64,000 nt of DNA from the NCBI RefSeq assembly GCF_041262565.1, contig NZ_JBGCCJ010000001.1:620001-684000 (forward strand), written 5' to 3'. Under the pieces are notes generated by a model, which saw nothing but the letters and a program-made list of their open reading frames with translations, made no database searches and was not told where the DNA came from. Each line of letters opens with the position of its first letter. Positions within the stretch are counted from its first letter, which is position 1. The translations under genes were made by a program, and so were the position numbers. The DNA comes from Leifsonia sp. EB41. Lineage in GTDB: Bacteria > Actinomycetota > Actinomycetes > Actinomycetales > Microbacteriaceae. Below are positions 27,242 through 37,100 of the stretch, in pieces.

Positions 27242-27298
27242 CGAGGGGCACGTCGTTGTCACGTCCCGACCGGAGAAGTGACAACGACGTGCCCCTCG
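27242..27298. terminator. long palindrome between convergent DUF4191 and LtrA-like genes
   Basis: Perfect 21-bp arms (27242-27262 and 27278-27298) around a 15-base loop. The outer end reads CGAGGGGCACG, close in style to CAGAGGGGACGC of the parC/parE palindrome. The right arm ends four bases before the LtrA-like stop codon. Probable bidirectional terminator. Confidence 0.75.
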
Positions 27299-27302
27299 TT
27301 CG

Positions 27303-28487
27303 TTAACCAGTCAGGGTGGGGGTGCGGCGGGAGGTGAGGGATTCTGTGAGGAGGACCAGCGCCAGCACCACATTCACGCCCCACGCGACGACCGCCGTCG
27401 GCAGGAGGCCGGCGACCGGCCAGAGCACCGCGACCACCGCCGCGCCGGCCACCAGGGTGAGCGACCAGCGCATCCCGGTCGCCCGGCGGAACAGCAGCAG
27501 CCCGACGAGGTAGACGATCGCGGAGCCGCACAGCAGCCCCGCCGTCCACGACGTCGGAGTGCCGACCGGCCGCTGCAGGACGAGACCGTCGCCGACCGCA
27601 GAGAGCACGATGCCCAGCACCAGCAGCAGAGGGATGTACGTGTATGCGGTCTGCGCGATCATCCCCCGCTCCGTCGCGCGCTCGATGTACGCGCTCCCGC
27701 TCTGCTGACTGTGCGAGAAGTAGAGCAGCCAAAGCAGCACCGTCCCCGCGAACGCAGCGAGGAACGCCGCGAGATGGACGACGTCCAGCGGCGCGGTCGA
27801 GAACGCGGCCCCGGTGACCACGATCGACTCGCCGAGCGCGATGATCAGGAACAGACTGACCCGCTCGGCCATGTGCGCGCCCGAGATGTTCCAGCTCGCC
27901 AGCGCCGAACTGCCGAGGCCCGGCGTCCAGAACCGCGTGCGCGGCCCGATGTAGTCCACGGCCAAGGCGATCAGCCAGACCACGAGCCGGCCCTCGTCGG
28001 GGAGGAAGGCGCCGACCATCCACAGCGTCCCGGCCAGGGCATGCCACACGATGATGCGCACGAAGTTCACCGCGTGCTCGGGATGTGCGCGGCCGAACGC
28101 GAGCAGGGTGAAGACGCTGCGACTGAGCTGCATGAGCACCAGGCACACGGCGAACAGCACGGCGCGGTCGCCGAACGCCTCCGGGATCGCGGACGCCAGC
28201 AGCAATCCGAGCAGCATCAGCACCACGAACAGGCCGCGCACCGCGCCGCGCTCCGGATCCAGCCAGCTCGACGCCCACGTGGTGAACATCCACACCCACC
28301 AGACCACCATCGCCAGCATGACCGCGTGCAGCAGGGCGACGGCGGACTGCTCGTGCAGCAGCACGTGCGACACCTGGGTCACCGCGAACACGAAGACGAG
28401 GTCGAAGAACAGCTCGGTGTACGTCACGCGGTGGGCGCCCGCGGAGTCCGACCGGAGCAGGTCGCGGGCGAAGCCGAAGGCGCGCAT
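27303..28487 (-). CDS. low temperature requirement protein A (LtrA) family membrane protein
   Basis: 394 aa with about ten hydrophobic helices. The N-terminal signature VTYTELFFDLVFVFAVTQVSH is diagnostic of the family, as is ALGESIVVTGAAFS in the middle. LtrA was named from a Listeria cold-growth mutant; its biochemical role is not known. ATG 28487 has TACACT six bases upstream and no ribosome binding site, so a leaderless message is likely. Followed on the plus side by the RDD gene, transcribed in the same direction, 39 bp upstream. Confidence 0.85.
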   Translation of the reverse strand: MRAFGFARDLLRSDSAGAHRVTYTELFFDLVFVFAVTQVSHVLLHEQSAVALLHAVMLAMVVWWVWMFTTWASSWLDPERGAVRGLFVVLMLLGLLLASAIPEAFGDRAVLFAVCLVLMQLSRSVFTLLAFGRAHPEHAVNFVRIIVWHALAGTLWMVGAFLPDEGRLVVWLIALAVDYIGPRTRFWTPGLGSSALASWNISGAHMAERVSLFLIIALGESIVVTGAAFSTAPLDVVHLAAFLAAFAGTVLLWLLYFSHSQQSGSAYIERATERGMIAQTAYTYIPLLLVLGIVLSAVGDGLVLQRPVGTPTSWTAGLLCGSAIVYLVGLLLFRRATGMRWSLTLVAGAAVVAVLWPVAGLLPTAVVAWGVNVVLALVLLTESLTSRRTPTLTG

Positions 28488-28526
28488 GCCAGGAGTGTAG
28501 CGGCGCGCAGGATGCGGCCGGAGCGG

Positions 28527-28952
28527 CTACGCGCGGATCAGCACCGTCCCGGCGACCTTGTCGTGGAAGCCGCGCTGATCCGAGTCCCACACCAGGGCCG
28601 GGATGACGATGCACAGCAGCACGGTGCGCACCACCGGCCGCCACACGCCGACCCAGCCGCCGGCGACCGCGACGACGCGCATCCCGAAGATCCGTTGGCC
28701 GATGCTGCCGCCGATCGTTGGGATGAAGACGACCTGCATCAGCGCGAAGATGCCGATGTTCGCCCACGAGTCGTAGTGGAAGAACGCGAGCGAGATGAGC
28801 GACGCGAGCGCCCAGTCGACGACGATGGCGCCGAGGCGTCGGCCGAACCTCCCGACCGACCGCGGGCCCGACTCCGGGAGGCCGAGCCGCTCCCCCGGGT
28901 AACGGCTGGGAGCGAGGTCGCCGGAGCGAGCGGGCGGAGTGTTCTGCGGCAC
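28527..28952 (-). CDS. RDD family membrane protein
   Basis: 141 aa. After 35 hydrophilic residues the RDD domain starts at SVGRFGRRLGAIVVDWALASL, with the Arg and Asp that give the family its name; IGQRIFGMRVVAVAGG and a C-terminal pair of helices complete it. Three membrane segments in total. Function unknown. An RDD gene next to DUF4191 and glnA1 is conserved in mycobacteria (Rv2219A). The GTG start at 28952 follows TAAACT by six bases (leaderless). Divergent from glnA1. Confidence 0.85.
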   Translation of the reverse strand: MPQNTPPARSGDLAPSRYPGERLGLPESGPRSVGRFGRRLGAIVVDWALASLISLAFFHYDSWANIGIFALMQVVFIPTIGGSIGQRIFGMRVVAVAGGWVGVWRPVVRTVLLCIVIPALVWDSDQRGFHDKVAGTVLIRA

Positions 28953-29018
28953 CCCACCAGTTTACCGGGGACGGGCCTCCCCCTCCCCCGGCCGTACCGC
29001 CCGCAGGCAGCGAACCGC

Positions 29019-29056
29019 GTAACATGCCGGAAACATTTGCGTCACCGGAGGGAAAC
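29019..29056 (+). promoter_or_regulatory. GlnR-type operator upstream of glnA1
   Basis: Four half-sites are spaced exactly six bases apart: GTAAC (29019-29023), GAAAC (29030-29034), GTCAC (29041-29045), GAAAC (29052-29056). This matches the published actinobacterial GlnR consensus gTnAC-n6-GaAAC repeated twice. It lies about 70 bp before the glnA1 ATG; a TAGCTT hexamer around 29075 could be the -10. GlnR activates nitrogen-scavenging genes when nitrogen is short, so glnA1 is expected to be under its control. Confidence 0.75.
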
Positions 29057-29126
29057 GGCCTCCCCCTAGCGTGTAGCTTGGGCTGCACGCGCAGTCCGCC
29101 ACCGCAAGCCAATGGGAGTCCTCCGT

Positions 29127-30551
29127 ATGTTCCGTGATTCTTCCGAGGTGCTCAAGTACATCAAGGACACCGACGTCAAGTTCCTTGATATCCGCTTCAC
29201 CGATCTGCCCGGTGTTCAGCAGCACTTCAACATCCCCGCAGCGACCGTCGACGAGGAGTTCTTCTCGGTCGGCCAGCTGTTCGACGGTTCCTCGATCCGC
29301 GGCTTCGCGTCGATCCACGAGTCGGACATGCAGCTCATCCCGGATGTCTCGACCGCGTACATCGACCCGTTCCGCGTCGAGCGCACGCTGATCATGGTCT
29401 TCGACATCTACAACCCCCGCAATGGCGAGATCTACGCGAAGGACCCGCGTCAGGTCGCCAAGAAGGCGGAGAAGTACCTCGCCTCCACGGGCATCGCGGA
29501 CACCGCGTTCTTCGCGCCGGAGGCCGAGTTCTACATCTTCGACGACGTCCGGTACGAGGTGAAGCAGAACTCCAGCTTCTACGCGGTGGACTCCGAGGAG
29601 GGCGCCTGGAACTCCGGCCGCGTCGAAGAGGGCGGCAACCTCGGCAACAAGACCCCGTACAAGGGCGGCTACTTCCCGGTGAGCCCGGTCGACAAGCAGG
29701 CCGACCTGCGCGACGATATTTCGCTGAAGCTGATCGACGCCGGCCTCATCCTGGAGCGCGCGCACCACGAGGTGGGCACCGGCGGCCAGGCGGAGATCAA
29801 CTACCGCTTCGACACGATGGTCCACGCGGCTGACGACATCCTGAAGTTCAAGTACATCGTCAAGAACACGGCCGAGCAGTGGGGCAAGACCGCCACGTTC
29901 ATGCCGAAGCCGCTCTTCGGCGACAACGGCTCTGGCATGCACACCCACCAGTCGCTGTGGAACGACGGCAAGCCGCTGTTCTACGACGAGGCCGGCTACG
30001 GCGGCCTGTCCGACATCGCCCGCTGGTACATCGGCGGCCTGCTCAAGCACGCCCCGGCGGTGCTGGCGTTCACGAACCCGACGGTGAACTCGTTCCACCG
30101 CCTGGTCCCCGGCTTCGAGGCACCGGTCAACCTGGTCTACTCGGCCGGCAACCGCTCGGCGTCCATCCGCATCCCGATCACGGGCACCAACCCGAAGGCC
30201 AAGCGCATCGAGTTCCGCGCGCCGGACGCCTCGGGCAACCCGTACCTCGCGTTCGCAGCGCAGCTCATGGCGGGCCTCGACGGCATCAAGAACCGCATCG
30301 AGCCGCACGAGCCGGTCGACAAGGACCTCTACGAGCTCCCGCCCGAGGAGGCCCGCAACATCCCGCAGGTGCCCGGCTCGCTCGGCGAGGCGCTCGACGC
30401 GCTCGAGGCCGACCACGACTTCCTCACCGCAGGCGGCGTGTTCAGCCCGGAGCTCATCGAGACCTGGATCGAGTACAAGCGCGAGAAGGAGATCAAGCCC
30501 CTCGCGCAGCGCCCGCACCCGTTCGAGTACGAGCTGTACTACGGGGTTTAA
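29127..30551 (+). CDS. glnA: type I glutamine synthetase, GlnA1
   Basis: Dodecameric enzyme joining ammonia and glutamate with ATP, 474 aa. Signatures: [11 protein letters not shown] at the N-terminus, the active-site loop [30 protein letters not shown], and the adenylylation loop [11 protein letters not shown], whose tyrosine is the target of GlnE at 34179. I chose ATG 29127, with GGGAG upstream, because family members begin near [15 protein letters not shown] 29112 would add five residues. Upstream is a full GlnR-type operator, downstream a strong terminator. Confidence 0.96.
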   Translation: MFRDSSEVLKYIKDTDVKFLDIRFTDLPGVQQHFNIPAATVDEEFFSVGQLFDGSSIRGFASIHESDMQLIPDVSTAYIDPFRVERTLIMVFDIYNPRNGEIYAKDPRQVAKKAEKYLASTGIADTAFFAPEAEFYIFDDVRYEVKQNSSFYAVDSEEGAWNSGRVEEGGNLGNKTPYKGGYFPVSPVDKQADLRDDISLKLIDAGLILERAHHEVGTGGQAEINYRFDTMVHAADDILKFKYIVKNTAEQWGKTATFMPKPLFGDNGSGMHTHQSLWNDGKPLFYDEAGYGGLSDIARWYIGGLLKHAPAVLAFTNPTVNSFHRLVPGFEAPVNLVYSAGNRSASIRIPITGTNPKAKRIEFRAPDASGNPYLAFAAQLMAGLDGIKNRIEPHEPVDKDLYELPPEEARNIPQVPGSLGEALDALEADHDFLTAGGVFSPELIETWIEYKREKEIKPLAQRPHPFEYELYYGV

Positions 30552-30577
30552 GACGTCGCGGACGCGTTAGTCCGCAC

Positions 30578-30640
30578 AGAGTCCGCACGAGTTGCAGGGC
30601 GGTCGCGAAAGCGACCGAAACCGCAGCTCGTGCGGACTCT
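30578..30640 (+). terminator. glnA1 terminator with nested hairpin
   Basis: Outer stem of 14 perfect pairs (AGAGTCCGCACGAG with its complement at 30627-30640), extendable to about 18 pairs, encloses a second stem GGTCGC-GAAA-GCGACC with a GNRA-type loop (30601-30616). The right arm runs into TCTTTTTC, the best U-tract of the window. It lies 26 bases after the glnA1 stop. Confidence 0.82.
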
Positions 30641-30671
30641 TTTTCGGGGTCGGCGCTGCTAGGTTCTAGCC

Positions 30672-31067
30672 ATGACGTCGGGCGACCTCCACACGGAGAC
30701 GAACACGAACGGCCCGCAGCAGACACGTTCGCGCACGTGGCTGAACGGATCGGCGGCAGTCGCCATCACCCTGGGCCTCGTCGTGCTGGCTGTCGCTGCG
30801 ATCGCTGTCGGGATCGGCTCCCTCTGCCTCTATGCACAGTCAGGCGCGTTCTGGCCGGAAGCCATCCCTCCGTATGTGGACTACCTCGGTGAGTCCTACC
30901 ATTGCATGGACCTGGGCTCCCCGGACATGCGGGGTCTGACCATGCAGGGGCACACCATCGGGGGCGGTCTGATCTACGCGCGCCCTCCGATCGGATCAAA
31001 GGCTTCGGCCGGATTCGTCGTTGTCACCGACGGACATCGCCGGGAGACCTGCGTCATGGGCGGTTGA
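30672..31067 (+). CDS. hypothetical protein with one transmembrane helix
   Basis: 131 aa, not recognised. A hydrophilic N-terminus of 25 residues precedes one hydrophobic helix (about residues 28-52, AVAITLGLVVLAVAAIAVGI); the remaining 75 residues, with two cysteines (YHCMDLG and ETCVMGG) that could form a disulphide, would lie outside the membrane. ATG 30672 follows the -10 hexamer TAGGTT by six bases, so the gene has its own leaderless promoter right after the glnA1 terminator. It lies in a stretch of unconserved genes between glnA1 and glnE that is not part of the usual actinobacterial order. Confidence 0.65.
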   Translation: MTSGDLHTETNTNGPQQTRSRTWLNGSAAVAITLGLVVLAVAAIAVGIGSLCLYAQSGAFWPEAIPPYVDYLGESYHCMDLGSPDMRGLTMQGHTIGGGLIYARPPIGSKASAGFVVVTDGHRRETCVMGG

Positions 31068-31095
31068 TAGAGATCCGGACGACGGCTTCAGGGTT

Positions 31096-31329
31096 CTACG
31101 CACGGTTCGATCGCTTGGTGAACACGCCGCGGACGATCTCCGGCAGCGTCCGCCGCACCGCAGCGACGGGCCGTGGCGCTGCGGCCACCGGGACGAAGGC
31201 GGTCGTGCCGCAGCGGCGGCACTCTGCGACCTCCGAGTGCACGGAGAGGCCCGTTCGAAAGTACGGGTTCGGGGAGACCCGGGTGGGCCCGCCGCACTCC
31301 TCGCACTCGGGGCCGTGCGTGCCTGCCAC
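31096..31329 (-). CDS. small zinc-ribbon protein, hypothetical
   Basis: 77 aa, not assigned to a known family. It has two Cys pairs, CEECGG (residues 9-14) and CRRCGT (about residue 37), typical of a zinc ribbon, followed by a basic tail. GTG start 31329 is preceded by GGGGAGGGGAAACT, a strong ribosome binding site, which supports that it is a real gene. It is convergent with the hypothetical membrane protein at 30672. A long, structured non-coding stretch lies upstream of its start. Confidence 0.6.
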   Translation of the reverse strand: MAGTHGPECEECGGPTRVSPNPYFRTGLSVHSEVAECRRCGTTAFVPVAAAPRPVAAVRRTLPEIVRGVFTKRSNRA

Positions 31330-31661
31330 AGTTTCCCCTCCCCGCCTGTCGGTCCTTCACGTCGGGCAAGACTGGGAGGGCCCGGCGCACGCGACTCGCC
31401 GCGTCCGGGCCCTACAACGCTTCGGCCTACCCGAAAGGCCGCGCGTTCAGAAAACCGCGTTCGATCTCCGAATATCGATTGCGGTTGTACACACAATTTT
31501 TCATGGAGTCGTGGGGATGCCAAGACCCCAGAGCGGGGGCGGCGCTTCCTCCTCTGGGGCAGTCGCGACAGCTGCCGCCGCCCCGACGTGCGCTCGCCCC
31601 TCCGCACCGTTACGGTAGTCGCGGGCGTCCGCATCCGCAGCAGGACGCCGAGGAGGATCGC
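31330..31661. other. 332-bp non-coding stretch with hairpins and an AT-richer patch
   Basis: No convincing gene is visible here. The region contains the hairpin GGGCCCGG/CCGGGCCC with a 19-base loop (about 31377-31413), a smaller CGGCCT/AGGCCG stem near 31425-31443, and a patch around 31460-31510 that is much more AT-rich than its surroundings and probably holds promoters for the zinc-ribbon gene or the gene at 31662. A small RNA is possible; no tRNA fold was found. Confidence 0.4.
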
Positions 31662-32171
31662 ATGGAGCAGAGAGACCTGACCGAGGTGCTCGAGGAGGTC
31701 GGGCAGTCGCTCTCGGGCGCCGGGTGGATGCAGTTGCGGAGCGACGACCGCGCCGAATGGTTCGGTCACTTCGTCAGCGGGATCGCGCTCGCGGTCGGGC
31801 TCCGGCCGATCGAGCACCTGGACTCCGGGGTGCGCGTCGACGACGCCGGCGTGTTCTCGGCGAAGGTCGTGGTGTTCACCGACAAGACCATCGTGTTCGC
31901 CGACGCCACCGGGCGCAGCGCCGATCCGTACGACGTTGCGACGGTGGTCGTCGCGCGGCCGCGCGCCGGGCTCGCCCAGCTCACGATCTCGGACGCAAAC
32001 TCTGCGTTCCGGCGCGACCTGTTCGACCCGTGGCCGGGCGACTTCCGGGTCACCGCGGAGTGGTCGTACGGTGCGAAAGTGACCTTCCCCTTGAGCCCGA
32101 TCGAGACGGACGACCACCGGGCGCGGTTCAGTGCGCTCTACGCCGCGCTGATCGACGCTCTGGGCGAGTAG
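31662..32171 (+). CDS. hypothetical soluble protein
   Basis: 169 aa, not recognised. No signal peptide or membrane segment; the composition is that of a globular cytosolic protein, with beta-rich stretches such as SAKVVVFTDKTIVFADATG and RVTAEWSYGAKVTFPL. The start ATG 31662 has an AGGAGG site six bases upstream, and the stop lies three bases before the stop of the convergent LCP gene. The open frame upstream of this ATG is not coding. No function is proposed. Confidence 0.7.
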   Translation: MEQRDLTEVLEEVGQSLSGAGWMQLRSDDRAEWFGHFVSGIALAVGLRPIEHLDSGVRVDDAGVFSAKVVVFTDKTIVFADATGRSADPYDVATVVVARPRAGLAQLTISDANSAFRRDLFDPWPGDFRVTAEWSYGAKVTFPLSPIETDDHRARFSALYAALIDALGE

Positions 32172-32174
32172 TCC

Positions 32175-33509
32175 CTACTTCACGCAGGGCACTCCCCCGG
32201 ACGGCAGCGGCGCGTTCGGGTCGGTGTACGTCCCGTTCGGGCCGGCCGGGGTCGACGCGGTCGGCGACGGGGAGGCGGCCGGCGTGGTCGGGGGTGCGCT
32301 GGCCTGGGTCGTCGCCCCCGGGGTGGCGGTCGGCGTCGGCGTCGCGGTCGCAGGGTTCAGGAGCTGCTGCACCACGGCGTGGATCTGGTTCGGGTCGACG
32401 AGGTTGACGTCCTTGCCGTCCTTCACCCCGTAGCCCGTGATCGGCAGCGTCGTGAAGGTGATGTTTCCGCCAGCCAGGTGCTGAGCCTCCGACGCGAAGC
32501 TGAGGAGGTCGAAGCCGGAGTCGAGGGCGATGTTCTGTTTGGCGGCGGAGATCAGGGACTCCAGAGTGGCCGGGTTGGCGAAGGTGTCCGCCTTCTTCAG
32601 CTTCGTCGCCAACGACACGATGAACGCCTGCTGGCGGCGCTCACGGTCGAGGTCGGTGAAGTTCAGCGCCGTGTTGTTCTCGTCGCGGCGCTGCCGGACG
32701 AAGCTCACCGCCTGGGACGCCGTGAGCTGCTGGACGCCCGCCTTGAAGTCCGCGCCGGAATACGGGTCCTGAGTGTCCTGCGCGACGCACACGGTGATCG
32801 GCTGGACCGCCTGGGCCACCTGGTAGAACGCGGCCATCGTGACCTCGATGAAGTGGTCGATCCGCACGCCGCCGAGGAAATCCGACACGGTCTGCAACTC
32901 GGTCTGGCGGGCGAACGTGCGCGCCTGCTGGTAGGCGTCGCTCTGGGCGACACCCGCCTTCATCAGCTCGGTGAGCTTCTGGTCGAGGGCGAGCCCGTAC
33001 GCCTCCTTGATCTTGGAAGCGGACACGCCGTCCGGGCTCCCGGACAGCGGCGCGTAGTCGTCGCGCGGGATCGAGATGCCCACGGCCTTCTTGCCGCCGG
33101 CCGGGATGTGGATGAGCATCAGCACGTTGGCGTTGTAGCCGCCGTCGCCCTGGTTCCCGGCGTGCAGGGCGTTGTAGACGTCGGTCGGGAGGGCGTTCCC
33201 GTTCTCGTCCAGCCGGCTGTCGAGGCCCATGACGAGGATGTTGCTCTCGGCGACGTCCTTCTTCTTGCCGGCCCCCGGGAGCGTGATGTTCGAGCGATGC
33301 AGGCCGTTCGACAGGTCCACGTAGGAGTAGGCGGCGAACGCCCCGACCGCGACCGCGACGGCGGCGACAGCGCCGGCCACCGAGAGCAGGATGCGCTTGG
33401 TCAGGGAGTTGCGGCGGCGCTGGGCGTGCGCGACGTTCCGGCGGAGGGGCTCGGCGGCGCCGCGGTCGCCGGCCGGGAAGGCCGGGTCGGGCTGGCGGGG
33501 CGAGGTCAT
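32175..33509 (-). CDS. LCP (LytR-CpsA-Psr) family cell-wall polymer ligase
   Basis: Membrane-anchored enzyme that attaches glycopolymers to peptidoglycan from lipid-linked donors, 444 aa. A cytoplasmic basic N-terminus (residues 1-35) and one helix (RILLSVAGAVAAVAVAVGAF) precede the extracellular LCP domain with NILVMGLDSR, VGISIPRDDYAPL and DRERRQQAFIVSL, the conserved Arg/Asp residues that bind the polyprenyl-pyrophosphate head group. The C-terminal 60 residues are a Pro/Thr/Ala-rich tail. AAGGAG lies just before ATG 33509. The frame extends further upstream, but those codons are not conserved. It sits alone between unrelated small genes. Confidence 0.9.
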   Translation of the reverse strand: MTSPRQPDPAFPAGDRGAAEPLRRNVAHAQRRRNSLTKRILLSVAGAVAAVAVAVGAFAAYSYVDLSNGLHRSNITLPGAGKKKDVAESNILVMGLDSRLDENGNALPTDVYNALHAGNQGDGGYNANVLMLIHIPAGGKKAVGISIPRDDYAPLSGSPDGVSASKIKEAYGLALDQKLTELMKAGVAQSDAYQQARTFARQTELQTVSDFLGGVRIDHFIEVTMAAFYQVAQAVQPITVCVAQDTQDPYSGADFKAGVQQLTASQAVSFVRQRRDENNTALNFTDLDRERRQQAFIVSLATKLKKADTFANPATLESLISAAKQNIALDSGFDLLSFASEAQHLAGGNITFTTLPITGYGVKDGKDVNLVDPNQIHAVVQQLLNPATATPTPTATPGATTQASAPPTTPAASPSPTASTPAGPNGTYTDPNAPLPSGGVPCVK

Positions 33510-33806
33510 CGGGTCTCCTTGCGGGATTCGGGGCCGCTCGGACGCGCGGTGGAGGCGCTTTTCGGGGGCGCCGGGGTTCGGGTACGCGGGTCGAGCGTGC
33601 TGCGGGCCTCCCGATCGTCCCACCGAAAACCACCGTGGTCAGCGGACGCCCGATGAACTCCCAGAAACCACGGGTGAGCACTCAGGTGCGAACAGGTGAA
33701 AACTGTCGCAGGTTGCCCTCCGGCTGTTCCCTCCCCGCCGGCGCAGCACTAGATTCGGTGACGCCCGGGCCAACCCCGGCCCGCGCGAAACGGAAGGGAC
33801 CCCACC

Positions 33807-34118
33807 ATGGCCCGCTACCTCCTCCTCTACCGCGCCGACCCCGAGGCGATGGCCTCGATGCCGGAACCCACCCCCGAGCAGGCCGAGCAGATGAACGCCG
33901 CCTGGAACGCCTGGGCCCAGCAGGTCGGAGACGGCCTGATCGACTTCGGCGCGCCGACGGCCGCCGTCTCCGAGGGCGCCGACCGCAGCGTCGGCGGCTA
34001 CACCCTCATCGAGGCCGACGGCGCGGATGCCGTCGAGGGCCTCCTCACCGGCCACCCGCACCGCGCGATGGGTGGCACCATCGACGTCTACGAGCTGACG
34101 CCCGTTCCCGGGATGTGA
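33807..34118 (+). CDS. YCII-related domain protein
   Basis: 103 aa, dimeric alpha-beta barrel family with no known enzyme activity in most members. It starts MARYLLLYRADPEAMA, typical of actinobacterial YCII-domain proteins that often accompany ECF sigma factors; no sigma gene is next to it here. GGAAGGGA precedes ATG 33807. The 297 bp between this gene and the LCP gene hold no other coding sequence that I can see. Followed by a 15-bp-stem terminator shared with glnE. Confidence 0.8.
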   Translation: MARYLLLYRADPEAMASMPEPTPEQAEQMNAAWNAWAQQVGDGLIDFGAPTAAVSEGADRSVGGYTLIEADGADAVEGLLTGHPHRAMGGTIDVYELTPVPGM

Positions 34119-34124
34119 GCCGTC

Positions 34125-34166
34125 CGTCCGGGTCCGCGTGCCGTGTGTGGTACGCGGACCCGGACG
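34125..34166. terminator. bidirectional terminator between YCII gene and glnE
   Basis: Perfect 15-bp arms (34125-34139 and 34152-34166, CGTCCGGGTCCGCGT and its complement) around a 12-base loop. On the plus strand it is followed by TGGCGTTGTTATT. It lies six bases after the YCII stop and 12 bases before the glnE stop. Confidence 0.75.
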
Positions 34167-34178
34167 TGGCGTTGTTAT

Positions 34179-37100
34179 TCACCCGGTCGGCGTCGGCCGC
34201 TGCGGGAGGCCGTAGAAGGCGCGCTCGAACACCGCCCGCGCGCGGCGGGTGACCGCGAGGTAGTCCTCCTCCAGGCGGCTCGCCGAGCCCGGCGGGTACT
34301 CCAGGAGGCGGGCGACGCCCTCCAGAGCCACACGGTCGGCCGGGAGGACGTCGGCGGTCTTGTTGGTCCAGAGCGTCATCGCCGAGCGGGCCCGGGAGGC
34401 CAGGAGCCAGGCGTCGCGGAGTTTGGCCGCGTCGTCGTCGGCCACCAGGCCGTTGTCGACGGCGACCGCCAGCGCGTCCAGGGTCGACGTCGTGCGCAGC
34501 GCCGGGATCGCGGCGCCGTGCTGGAGCTGGATGAGCTGGACGAACCACTCGACGTCGCTCAGCGAGCCACGGCCGAGCTTGAGGTGGCGGGCCGGGTCGG
34601 CGCCCTGCGGGAGGCGCTCGTTCTCGACGCGGGCCTTGATGCGCTTGACCTCGCGGACCTCCTGCTCGCCGATCGCGGCCGGGTAGCGGACCTCGTCCGC
34701 CACCGTCTCGAAGTCGGCGAGCAATGCCGCATCCCCGGCGACTCCGCGGGCGCGCAGCAGCGCCTGAGCCTCCCAGGTCAGCGACCAGCGCTTGTAGTAC
34801 GCGCGGTAGGCCTCCAGCGAGCGGACCGGCGGACCGTTCTTGCCCTCGGGGCGCAGGCCGATGTCGAGGTCGAGCGGGAGGCGGTTGTCGTCCGTCAGCC
34901 GGTTGAGGTCCGCGACGATCGCCAGCGCGGCCCTGTGCGCGGCGTCCTGCTCGGCGGCGAGCGGGCGGAAGACGTACATCACGTCGAGGTCGGAGCCGAA
35001 GCCGAGCTCCGTGCCGCCGAACCGGCCCATGCCGATGATCGCGAACTCCAGGGCGGCCGCGTCGCCGCGTTCGGCGCGGATCGCGGACAGCACACCCTGG
35101 ATCACGTTCTCGTTGACGGCGGTCAGTCCGCGGGCCAGCTCCTCGATCGTGGCGAAGCCGAGGATCGCCGAGAACGCCAGACGCAGCACCTCGCGGCGGC
35201 GGACGGCGCGCAGCGATGCGGCCGCGGTCGCCGCGGACTGGTGCCGGCCGAGGATCGCGGCGGTCTCCTCGCGCAGCACGTCGGCCGTGCGCGGGCGCAG
35301 CTCCTCCTCCGACTCCAGCCAGGCGACGGACTCCGGGATCCGGCCGAGCAGCTCGCCGGCGTACCGCGACCCGGACAGCACCCGGGTGAGCCGCTCGGCG
35401 GCGCCGGTGGAGTCACGCAGCATCTTCAGGTACCAGTGCGTCGTGCCCAGGTCCTCGCTGAGCCGGCGGAAGGTCAGGAGGCCGTAGTCGGGGTCCGCTC
35501 CGGCGGCGAACCACTGCAGCAGCACGGGCAGCAGGTGACGCTGGATGGTCGCCCGTCGCGACACGCCCGCGGTGAGCGCGGCGATGTGCGCGAGCGCGCC
35601 GCGCGGGTCGCGGAAGCCGATCGCGGCGAGGCGGGCCTCGGCCTGCTCGCTGGTCAGCCCGGCGCCCCCGGTCAGCCCGGTGTCGTCGGTGGGCATGGCG
35701 GCGACCGCGCTGAGCAGCGGGCGGTAGAACAGGCGTTCGTGGAGGCCGCGCACCCGGTGCTTGATCGCGTTCCAGCGAACCAGGAGCTGCTCGGCGCTCG
35801 GCGCCAGCCCGGTCGCGCGGGCCAGGATGCGCACGTCGCCCTCGTCGCGCGGCATCAGGTGGGTGCGGCTGAGGTGGCGCAGCTGGAGGCGGTGTTCCAT
35901 CAGGCGCAGCGTGCGGTAGTCCTGCGAAAAGGCGGCTGCCTCGTCCCGGCCGATGTAGCCCTGCTCGGCCAGCGCGGCGAGGGCGGAGAGCGTGTCGCGC
36001 TGCCGCACCCGCTCGTCGGTCTGGCCGTGGACGAGCTGGAGGAGCTGCACGGTGAACTCGACGTCGCGCAGGCCGCCCGGCCCGAGCTTGATCTGGTAGT
36101 GGGTCTCGTCGTCGGGGATGTTGTCGGTGACGCGCTCGCGCATCCGCTGCACCGACTCCACGAAGTTCTCGCGGGAGGCGCTGCTCCACACCTTCGGCGC
36201 GAGCGCGGCGACGTAGCGCTCCCCCAGCTCGAGGTCGCCCGCGAGGGGCCGCGCCTTCAGCAGCGCCTGGAACTCCCAGCCCTTCGCCCAGCGGTCGTAG
36301 TACGCGATGTGCGACTCCAGGGTGCGCACGAGCGCGCCGTCCTTGCCCTCCGGCCGCAGATTGGGGTCGACCTCCCAGAGGCCCGGCTCGATCGCGGGCT
36401 CATGGATGCCGCGCTGCGTGAGCATCGCCAGCCGGGTGGCGATGTCCACGGCGCGGCCGGAGCTGAGGCCGGCCCCCTCGTCGCCCTCTGTGACGTAGAT
36501 GACGTCGACGTCGCTGACGTAGTTGAGCTCGCGCGCGCCGGCCTTGCCCATCCCGATCACGGCGAAGCGGGTGGCGCGCACCTCCGCCTCGGGGAACCGG
36601 CCGGGGCCGGTGCCGATGGTCTGCCGGCGGGCGACCGCGAGGGAGGCCTCCAGTGCGGCGGCGGCGAGGTCGGACAGCGCAGCGGCGACGCCGTCGAACC
36701 CGGCGACCGGGTCCTTCTGCTCGAGGTCGAAACTGGCGAGCTGCACGAGCCGCCGCCGGTAGCGCACGCGGAGGGCGGTGCGCGCGGCGTCGTCCTCGAT
36801 CGCGGCGACGCCGTCCACGGCGCCGACGGAGTCGAGCAGGTCGGCGCGCAGCTCGGCCGCGGTCGGCAGCGCGGTGACCGGATAGTCGAGCGCGCTCAGC
36901 TCGGCCGGCTGACGCAGGAAGAACTCGGCGGCGCCCTCGGACGCGCCGATCACCCGGAACACGCGGCGCGCGTCGTTCCGCGACGGCACGTAGCGCGCCG
37001 TCTGCACCGGCGCGTGCCGCAGCAGCCGCAGGGCCAGCGCGAGCGCGGTGTCCGGATCGGCGGCCGCCGACAGCGCGGGAAGGAGGTCGTCCACGCCGAA

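Noticed and set aside
31377-31450. tRNA gene
   Set aside because: The GGGCCCGG stem has no T-loop GTTCRA or anticodon arm at the right distances.
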